Positions 57,712 through 64,000 of a stretch of 64,000 nt of DNA are shown here, piece by piece. Position numbers and translations under genes: made by a program. The notes below the pieces were generated by a model. It was given only the letters and a program-made list of their open reading frames with translations. It had not been told where the DNA came from and did not search any database. Where the stretch lies: the NCBI GenBank assembly GCA_012295225.1, contig WMKK01000019.1, positions 124,001 to 188,000 on the forward strand, in the 5' to 3' direction. This stretch comes from Ostreococcus mediterraneus. Its lineage: Eukaryota > Chlorophyta > Mamiellophyceae > Mamiellales > Bathycoccaceae. Each line of letters opens with the position of its first letter. The stretch's first letter is position 1.

Positions 57712-60447
57712 ATGCGCGACGAACACCGGCGCCGCAGACGCACCCAGCGACCCACCGCGACCAAGTAAGTTGTTCGTAAACATGTTTTGTACGTTTCTAA
57801 ACCGTTTGCGTGTAGTATGACGCCGCCCGTGCTTGANNNNNNNNNNNNNNNNNNNNNNNNNNNNNNNNNNNNNNNNNNNNNNNNNNNNNNNNNNNNNNNN
57901 NNNNNNNNNNNNNNNNNNNNNNNNNNNNNNNNNNNNNNNNNNNNNNNNNNNNNNNNNNNNNNNNNNNNNNNNNNNNNNNNNNNNNNNNNNNNNNNNNNNN
58001 NNNNNNNNNNNNNNNNNNNNNNNNNNGAGGAAGAGCTACGAAAGCTTGTCCAGCGCGAGGTACAGCTGGGCAAACTCCGCAATTCGGAAGCAAACAAGGC
58101 GGAAAAGATTCAGGCAGCGTTTGAAGTCGAGATAGCGTGCGTTGCCGAACACGTGACGAGCGCAGCTGCGGCTGCGCAAAGGCTGCGTAAACTGAAAATT
58201 AAGCACTGCACGCAGACATCGATTGAATCAGCTGTGGCGGATTATGAGTCGACTGGTCAAGTTATCCCTCACGAAGAATTGACAGAGACGCGTGGTAGAC
58301 CGACGCGACTGCCGGCTGAAGTTGAAGAGCGTATCGTGAAGATGGTACAAGCGTGGAATCGACACAAACACATCGTTGACATCACAACGCTCGTCGCATG
58401 GGGCGAGGTGTACACGCGTGCNTTGTATGGTGAGCAATGGGACGCGAGTGAACTCAATTCTCTAGAGGATTGTAAGTACACATCTCACAATTGGGCGCGT
58501 CGCTTCCTTCAGCGTCACGAGGGGTCATTTGAGAAAGCTCAATCGCGCTCACCAGACCGGGTGAACTATACCAAGTTTGAAATTATTCGAGGACACTTCG
58601 ATCGGCTCGCTCGCATTCTCGTCGATGACTTACAGTGGGCGGAAAAGAACGCGAACTTCGACGAAAAAAAGTACATGGACGTCATGTTGACTATCAAACC
58701 TGAATTCCTCGATCGCATATATTCACTCGACGAGTCTCACCTCGCCGCGTGCCTCGAAGGCTTGAACCAACAGAGTGCCACGATTCCCGAAAAGAAAACG
58801 AGCATCGAGGTTGAGAAGAAGAAGTCGAAGCCCGAGTTCGCAGCAAACAAAGGTGGACAAACGATATCCGTAATGGCGTGTCGAAATGCTGCGGGTGATT
58901 CGCTGCCGCCATCGTTCGTGACGATGAACAAGAGACCTATCAAGGTAGCACAAGAATTGATCCCCGACGCTCAGTTTCTCTATTCTCCAACCAAGGCATT
59001 TGACGGCGACAATTTCCTTAAATTTCTTACCGAGCACTTCATACCGCATACAAAGTGCTCAAAAGAGAACCCAGTCCTTCTTATGTTTGACGGCTTGAAG
59101 GCACATGTCACAGCGAAAGCTCTCGACGCGATGGAAGCGCACGGAATTATGGCAGTGATGTTACCGCCGCACACGACGCATCTTCTCCAAGGTGAAGACT
59201 TGATAACCTTCACGAAAATGAAATCAACGTTCAAAAAGCTTGCACTGGCATTAACGCGCAAACTTAATGTGTTGCGGACGTGCTCGGGCACCTCCGCCGC
59301 GGGGATGAGTTCTAAACAATTTTGGGAAATTGTTGCATTGGCGGTGAAAACATCAAGAGAGCCCGAGTGGACAACAAAAGGTTGGGAGCTCCAAGGCATT
59401 GTGCCGTTTACGCGCAAGCCGTTGTGCAAGCACGAAGGATGGATTAACTACGCCATATCCAGTGCTGATGACGCGGCGTCGCGAACTTCGTCGACGACGC
59501 GACGGACAGTGACGCTGAGCACTGAAACTTTGAACTCAATTGAAAGTCAGCTCACCTTGTGTGGTTTACCAGGAGCGCAAGTCCTTGTATCCAGTGCAGA
59601 CATGGAAACAGCGGCGATTGATGGTAGCGCGAAGAACCTTGGCCACGCCCTGGTGGCGACTGATCGCGCCGTACGCGTCGAAAAGTATACACCCCAGGAC
59701 ATCGCGCGAATGACGCAAGCTGAGCTTGAAACATTCTTACAGGATGTAAAATGCACAGCAAAGGCGGTCATGTGCACGACGGCTCATCACTACACGAGCA
59801 AAAAACGAAGACGCAATAATAATGGCGTGGACTACAGGGTCGGAATCGTCAGCTCGCGGCAGATTATCGATGACCTACATGCCTTGCAACACAACGCCGC
59901 CGAAAAACAACCCGGTGCAAAGCGATCCCGCAAGAAGCATGAAGAGATGGAAGCCGAGTACCGCGCCACGTATACCGCAAAAGAGGAATGCCTGCGCGAA
60001 AACAATGGTCAATTTGTTAAGAAGTTGACGAGACAGGAGATGTATAAGATTCTGAAGCACCGCAAGATAGACTTTGACAGCACCGCTCCAGCTCAAGTGC
60101 TGACTGATTTGTTGCGAGAGCACTTGCCCGAGTTCTACGACGCCCATCGAGCTTGCATGGCGCGACGCACGCGCGCTACACGCTCAAACGAAGACGAGGA
60201 CGTGTATTCCTCCGACGAAGACGCCTCCGAATCCGACGCCGACGCCGTAGACGACGTTGAGGATGACGACGCCGAGGACACACCTGTTGAAAGAATCGTC
60301 GACGATTTCCCCCTCGCCTGCTCGAGGTGTCACTGGAAAGGGGGGTGCGTGCGTTGCAAGGAGTGGTACAGTCAAGGTCGACGACGTATTGGTCCGAAGG
60401 AATGGTCTAGAGAGCCCATCCGGTCACCCACGAGCGTGAATGAATGA
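57712..60447 (+). CDS. Pogo/Tc5-like transposase
   Basis: Likely two exons: 57712-57764 (donor GTAAGT) and 57816-60447 (acceptor GTGTAG), about 894 aa including the unresolved block, whose true length decides the frame. The N-terminal DNA-binding part has LTETRGRPTRLPAEVEERIV (helix-turn-helix) and YTSHNWARRFLQRH (Tc5/CENP-B HTH). The DDE_1 catalytic domain is complete to the eye: first Asp in IYSLDESH, second in VLLMFDGLKAHVT, third in HTTHLLQGEDLITF. The C-terminus shows a SAP-like stretch (TRQEMYKILKHRKIDF ... VLTDLLREHL), an acidic run and cysteines (CSRCHWKGGCVRC). One further base is unresolved at 58422. It would cut and paste this element. Confidence 0.88.
57837..58026. other. Assembly gap (190 Ns)
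   Basis: Run of undetermined bases inside the transposase gene; the true length is unknown. Confidence 0.99.
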
Positions 60448-60657
60448 AGCATGGAGGGGGTGTGTCAACGCGTTGAACAACAATGTTTTAAAATTTTGGG
60501 GAAAATGCACCGCATCTAGTACGCGACGATAACACGTCGAAACGCTTTAAAGACAACAAAGAAGAGTGTAAAAATAAGTTTTATCGTATTTCTAATCGTT
60601 TCAGAGTCGTCGTCGTCGATCTCGCGTCACGGCGTCGAGTTTCCCCAAAATATCAAT

Positions 60658-60675
60658 GTTTTTGGTAGCTGACAG
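60658..60675 (-). repeat. Right terminal inverted repeat of pogo-like element
   Basis: Exact inverse of 57473-57490, followed by TA. Confidence 0.92.
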
Positions 60676-60826
60676 TACACAAATGCTATAGACCGTCACA
60701 GTTTTATACACGAAATTATACTGCAGCCATCCAAGTAGCGCTAAGTCTACATGCATGCAGTGTTGGGTGGGCGCGAACGATTTTTGTGTGGCGCGCCCTC
60801 GACGCCCTCGACTCGGGTCGCTTGCG

Positions 60827-60874
60827 ACCCATAACCGTGACACACACATGTCTCATAATCAAAACCTATATATT
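60827..60874 (+). promoter_or_regulatory. U1 snRNA promoter: TATA box and variant upstream element
   Basis: CTATATATT at 60866-60874 lies 25-33 bases before U1. ACCCATAACCGTG at 60827-60839 lies 60-72 bases before it and matches the element of U2, U4 and U5 (ACCCGTAAGCGTG) at 11 of 13 positions. Confidence 0.8.
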
Positions 60875-60898
60875 GCGCACGCTCAACCCTCACACCTC

Positions 60899-61063
60899 AT
60901 ACTTACCTGGCCGGGATGTCTATCTGATCACCAAGGGATAGCGTCGCACGCGCGCCCCGCTCCTTGCACTCCGAGCGCGTCGCGCGCGCGCCGACGGCAC
61001 TCGCACGAGGTCGTCGACGGCACAATTTATGCCAGGGTGAGTTCAGCGTACGCGCTACTCGCC
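60899..61063 (+). ncRNA. U1 spliceosomal snRNA
   Basis: Begins with ATACTTACCTGGCCGGG, the near-universal U1 5' end, in which ACTTACCTG (60901-60909) pairs with the 5' splice site. TGATCACCAAGG (60926-60937) matches the conserved TGATCAC-AAGG segment of stem-loop I region, and CTTGCACTCCG (60962-60972) matches loop II, the U1A-binding loop (ATTGCACTCC). The Sm site is AATTTATG (61024-61031). A terminal stem GGTGAGT ... ACTCGCC closes the RNA at 61063. Length 165 nt, essentially the same as human U1 (164). Confidence 0.96.
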
Positions 61064-61077
61064 ATGCGAAGTATGGG

Positions 61078-61115
61078 TGTATGTACCCCCTATTGAGTGA
61101 CTGGGGGTACACACA
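61078..61115. terminator. Hairpin between convergent U1 and U5 genes
   Basis: TGTATGTACCCCC (61078-61090) and GGGGGTACACACA (61103-61115) form a 13-base stem with one mismatch and a 12-base loop, in the 75 bases between the U1 and U5 3' ends. A shared 3'-end or termination signal is inferred only from position and symmetry. Confidence 0.45.
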
Positions 61116-61137
61116 TCGCCGAGGCGCGTAGAGCAGG

Positions 61138-61270
61138 AAACCAGCACCCAGGAGTGGTGTGTGGTGGGGTAAAAATTTATGAATGGTCCGTGAGATGAGA
61201 TGCACAAAGAGCTATATGTGGTAAAAGGCAACGTATAGACATCCCGTTCGCGCACCTCGGACCGAGTACC
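61138..61270 (-). ncRNA. U5 spliceosomal snRNA
   Basis: Minus strand. The invariant loop 1 GCCTTTTAC, which holds exon ends during splicing, is at about 61226-61218. The basal stem GGTCCG (about 61262) pairs with CGGACC (about 61187), followed by the Sm site ATAAATTTTTACC (about 61181-61169) and a 3' stem-loop ACCA..CACC / GGTG.TGGT ending at about 61140. Length about 130 nt (usual 110-130). The 5' end is set by spacing to the promoter elements and may shift by a few bases. Confidence 0.9.
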
Positions 61271-61293
61271 ATACACGTCGCCCCCGTGATTTG

Positions 61294-61343
61294 TTTATGT
61301 GCGTTTCGGGGTGGGTCCACATCGTGTACCACGCTTACGGGTG
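61294..61343 (-). promoter_or_regulatory. U5 snRNA promoter: TATA-like box and upstream element
   Basis: Minus strand: CATAAACA at about 61299-61292 near -26 to -31, and CACCCGTAAGCGTGG at 61343-61329, the same element as upstream of U2 and U4 at the same spacing. Confidence 0.82.
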
Positions 61344-61399
61344 CGGACTAAACATCGGACATGACGTTTTTGTGTATATCGTGTATAGTGTAATGTAAG

Positions 61400-61553
61400 G
61401 AGGCCCTGTGTATGAAGAAGGGCTACAGAAATTAAGACACGCGCATCACCAAAGAGCAATGTGCCTTGGGGATGGAAAGGAAGTTTTCAACCAGCAATAT
61501 TCCCGACTCAGTTAAGACTTCACAGTCTAGGATATAACCCCATGCGTAAAGAT
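61400..61553 (-). ncRNA. U4 spliceosomal snRNA
   Basis: Minus strand. Starts ATCTTTACGCATGGGG (61553-61538), matching the plant U4 5' end ATCTTTGCGCTTGGGG that forms U4/U6 stem II. Downstream AATATTGCTGGTTGAAAACTT (in parts, about 61499-61479) matches the conserved ATTATTGCTAATTGAAAACTT central segment. The Sm site is AATTTCTG (about 61432-61425), followed by a 3' hairpin GCCCT...AGGGC that ends near 61400. About 154 nt (human U4 145). Confidence 0.94.
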
Positions 61554-61580
61554 GGGATTTATGGTCGTGTGGGGTGCGGT

Positions 61581-61628
61581 TTTATAGGTTTTGATTGAGT
61601 TGGTAGGTTGTTGTCACGCTTACGGGTG
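61581..61628 (-). promoter_or_regulatory. U4 snRNA promoter: TATA box and upstream element
   Basis: Minus strand: CCTATAAAA (about 61588-61580) at about -28 to -35, and CACCCGTAAGCGTG (61628-61615) at -62 to -75. The element lies only 62 bases from the ATG of the divergent ligase gene, so the two promoters are packed into 136 bases. Confidence 0.88.
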
Positions 61629-61689
61629 GGCTTTTGTGCGCGTAGGGGGGGCAAAAAGTGCAGCCGCAGCAGAGCGCCGCGCGACGACG

Positions 61690-61821
61690 ATGAGGGCGGC
61701 GGCGGCGGCATCATCGCTGTCGACGTCGGCGCACACCGCGCGTCTGTGTCGTCGTCAAGGTCGTCGGTCGTGTCGCGCGTACGATGCACCACCGCACAGG
61801 CGCGTGGCGCTCGTCGTCGTG

Positions 61822-61853
<32 letters not shown>

Positions 61854-62305
61854 TGACGCGACGTTTGCGCACCCGGAGATCGTGGCGGCGGCGATACGCA
61901 CCCTCCCGGACGTACAGTGCGATGTAGTACTCGCATCGTCGTCGTCGTCTTTGTCGTCGTACGACGCGCGCATCGTCGTCACGACGAGACAAAGAGCGGG
62001 CGGAGAGCAGCAGCCACCACTGCAATTCACCGTGTCGGTGTTGGCGACGTCGAGGTCGAAGAAACATCCGTGCGTGGCGCTCGAGCCACTGACGAAGTCA
62101 GAGACGTTAGCGTCGTCTCGCGCATTTAACGATGGCGTGCGTCTGTGCGCTGAACGCGCGTTTTTGGAGGAGGCTGACGTCTACGCTGACGACGACTACG
62201 CGACGTACGCCGGCGTCTTGGAGCCGTGTCGTACTACGAATGACGACGACGATGATGTCATTGACTTGGTACACAACATAGACGACGATGGCGATGATGA
62301 TGACG

Positions 62306-62345
<40 letters not shown>

Positions 62346-63801
62346 AGATCGGCACCGGATTAGGTTGACGCGGCTCGACCCACGCGCGACGCGTCTCGCC
62401 CTCGAGCGACTCTTGTTGAGCGGCGCCAGATGCGGGTTACCCATTGAACTCGTTATTGAGCACGTCGTGCGCAACTCCATGCATCGTTCGGGCGTGTCTG
62501 GGATGAAGAAGATGTCGCCACCTGTCACAGGGGCACAAGCGGCGGCACAAGCATCAGACGAAGACAAGATGAAAGTGTACGTCGTCTTTGGCGGGTCGTC
62601 GTCCCAGCGTCGGCAATCGTGCCGATCCGGTCGACACGTCTACTTGACGCTCAAACGCATCCCAACCATCGATGTCGTCGCCGTGGTGCTGAATAATACC
62701 AATAATAACGCATCATCGCAGCTGGCGGATGCCACGGCGTGGAGGTTGTCGTACGCGAGCGCGCTCGACCCGGACCAATGGGACGCGCCGCGCGCGCCCG
62801 ACGCCGGTCGGTTTGCGCCTTCGAAACGCGTGCGCGCCGACTTGGAAAAATACGGCTGGGTGAAACCGTCCGAGCTGTCGTCATGTCAAGACACGATGAT
62901 GCATCATCATAATGAACAAAGGTCGACGCGATTTGGCGCCTTGCTCGCCGTCGCGTCGCGAGAAGGTGCGATTATATTTAACGCCGCGCACGGCGGCGCG
63001 GGCGAGGATGGCGCGTTGCAGCAACTCTGCGTGTCCTCTGGCGTCGCGTACACCGGCTCATCTCCGCTCGCGAGTCGCGTGTGCATGGATAAGGCGGCGA
63101 CGGCCAAGGCGTTGGTCCAGCGTCCGGTCCACGGCGCGACGTGTTTGCCCAAGCGCGTGGTCCCGGCGAGCGCGTTGGTGAGTAAAGCGTCGGATGAACG
63201 AGGATGGGGCGGACGCGAACGCGTCGAAGGCGCCAAGCGTTTATGGCTCGACATTGTGAGTTCTTTTAGTGGAGGTGGAGGAGCGGCACCAGGAGCAGCA
63301 GACACCAATAATGTGACTACTCTCGTGGTGAAACCCATCGCCGAAGGGGCGTCGCGCGGCGTGCGTCGATTGATGGATGAACGCGAGTTGTTGGCGTACG
63401 CCGAAGACATTGCAAAAAATCAAGCGCCGCCGTTCCCGTACGCGTACGTGTTTGAACCGTTTTTTGACGCTTCGCGCGCGCCTTGGATGGAATGCTCGTT
63501 TACGTTGATGGGAGCGTTAGGAGACCTCCGCGTCGTCGGTCAATCGACGATTGACGCGCGGGCAAGGGAACGCGCGCGCGCCGTGGGACACGCGCTCGGC
63601 GTCGAAGGATGCGCCGTGCTCGACGCCTTTGTGAACACAGACACCGGGGAGTTGATTGTGATTGAAATGAACACCGTGCCGGATATGACGTCGCCGGACT
63701 CGACGGCGTTTGCGCACGCCAGGAACGCCGATCCGCCGATTGACGCCGAAACGTTGTGTACGCGCGCGCTCAGCTTGGCGCTCGTGCGACGGTTCAGATG
63801 A
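61690..63801 (+). CDS. D-alanine--D-alanine ligase-like protein (plant-type DDL)
   Basis: A 703-aa protein. The N-terminal 290 residues have a leader followed by poorly conserved sequence with Asp and Thr microsatellite runs, possibly the decayed first half of the duplicated DDL known in plants. The C-terminal ATP-grasp domain is clear: KVYVVFGGSSSQRRQS, AIIFNAAHGGAGEDGALQQL, AYTGSSPLASRVCMDKAATAKAL, TLVVKPIAEGASRGV, and IVIEMNTVPDMTSPDS. DDL joins two D-Ala for peptidoglycan; in streptophytes it belongs to the plastid peptidoglycan pathway. In the first motif the usual Glu (GGxSxE) reads Gln, which may alter activity. Frame upstream starts only with TTG; the ATG at 61690 is used. Confidence 0.85.
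62309..62345. repeat. (ACT)n microsatellite in coding sequence
   Basis: About 12 ACT triplets encoding a Thr run in the ligase-like protein; preceded by an acidic GAC/GAT stretch. Confidence 0.92.
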
Positions 63802-63916
63802 TGATGACGATGACGATGACCATGATAGCTCTACCGTAGTAGTACTGTATTAGTAGTTTTGTAAGCAAGTTAGTAGCGGCTTTTGTAGCAGTGGTTGGTA
63901 TCACACGGTAACTAAA
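63802..63916. other. Short intergenic region
   Basis: AT-richer spacer with GTAGTAGTACTGTATTAGTAG-type sequence (split around 63836-63860); 3' end of the ligase-like gene and promoter of the next gene. Confidence 0.4.
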
Positions 63917-64000
63917 ATGAAAAAATCAAGCAGTAGTGGTAAACGTGTTGTTGTGGCTTTGACTTTGGCTTACGCCGCGACAAACGCGGCCGCCGCCGGC
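63917..64000 (+). CDS. N-terminus of a secreted protein (runs off right edge)
   Basis: ATG at 63917 opens 28 codons: MKKSSSSGKRVVVALTLAYAATNAAAAG. The basic start, hydrophobic core and Ala-rich end form a good signal peptide. The local change from AT-rich to GC-rich fits promoter to coding. Nothing more can be said of the product. Confidence 0.55.
   Translation, partial: MKKSSSSGKRVVVALTLAYAATNAAAAG

Larger units (their letters stand above)
57471..60677 (+). mobile_element. Pogo-like DNA transposon with TA target duplication
   Basis: Terminal inverted repeats CTGTCAGCTACCAAAAAC (57473-57490) and its exact inverse (60658-60675) are flanked on both sides by TA, the target duplication of the Tc1/mariner/pogo superfamily. 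Within lies one large transposase gene on the plus strand. The interior includes 190 unresolved bases (57837-58026). Ends are perfect and the gene appears open outside the gap, which suggests a young insertion. It separates the U2 and U1 snRNA genes. Confidence 0.9.

Noticed and set aside
1-64000. CRISPR arrays, bacterial operons or Shine-Dalgarno sites
   Set aside because: Spliceosomal introns, snRNA genes and eukaryotic domain content show nuclear DNA; no direct-repeat/spacer array found.
1-64000. LTR or other virus-derived elements
   Set aside because: No reverse transcriptase, integrase, capsid-like frame or paired long terminal repeats seen; the two mobile elements are plain DNA transposons.

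Overview
The window looks like nuclear DNA of a very compact, GC-rich green alga of the Mamiellophyceae, most like Ostreococcus. The evidence is about 35 tightly packed eukaryotic genes with gaps of tens to a few hundred bases, many intronless genes beside a few with short GTGCGT- or GTACGT-type introns and CTGAC/CTAAC branch-like motifs, plastid- and thylakoid-targeted proteins, and plant-type telomere-like AAACCCTAA boxes in promoters. Species cannot be fixed from sequence alone. Assembly uncertainty is visible: single Ns at 29678, 51886 and 58422, and a run of Ns at 57837-58026.

Layout. 1-9.8 kb: edge of a protein kinase, cornichon, an LPA2-like thylakoid protein, a SANT-domain chromatin protein convergent with an LSD1-type histone demethylase, a small three-exon gene, a plastid alpha/beta hydrolase and a beta-propeller glycosidase-like protein. 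9.8-11.4 kb: a gene-poor stretch holding a 73-bp tandem foldback repeat. 11.4-18.3 kb: AP-3 delta, an acyl-CoA-binding-domain protein and the ribosome biogenesis GTPase EFL1. 19.7-28.8 kb: a nine-exon RCC1-repeat/EGF-like membrane protein, an SMPD4-like protein, a plastid membrane protein and a securin candidate. 29.0-30.7 kb: a DNA transposon with 20-bp inverted ends encoding only a DNA-binding-type protein. 30.7-56.5 kb: dense housekeeping genes (kinase, CXC/LIN54-like, LRR-hydrolase fusion, PX-ankyrin, UDP-galactopyranose mutase, fatty-acid hydroxylase, AT-hook coiled coil, RadA, TPR, lumenal protein, CRAL-TRIO, SYF1, LHC-like, glycosyltransferase, ITPK, PTST-like).

56.9-61.6 kb is the most striking part: a cluster of four spliceosomal snRNA genes, U2 (minus), U1 (plus), U5 (minus) and U4 (minus). 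Each is preceded by a TATA-like box about 25-35 bases upstream and by a shared upstream element (core ACCCGTAAGCGTG, one variant at U1) about 60-75 bases upstream. A pogo-like transposon of 3.2 kb with TA target duplication sits between U2 and U1. U4 is divergent from a D-alanine--D-alanine ligase-like gene, and a signal-peptide-bearing gene runs off the right edge.

Genes that may work together: the snRNAs with SYF1 (spliceosome); the SANT protein with the LSD1-type demethylase (possible CoREST/LSD1-like pair); the securin candidate with other cell-cycle-type factors (CXC protein). Names rest on motif recognition by eye; no alignments or database searches were run.
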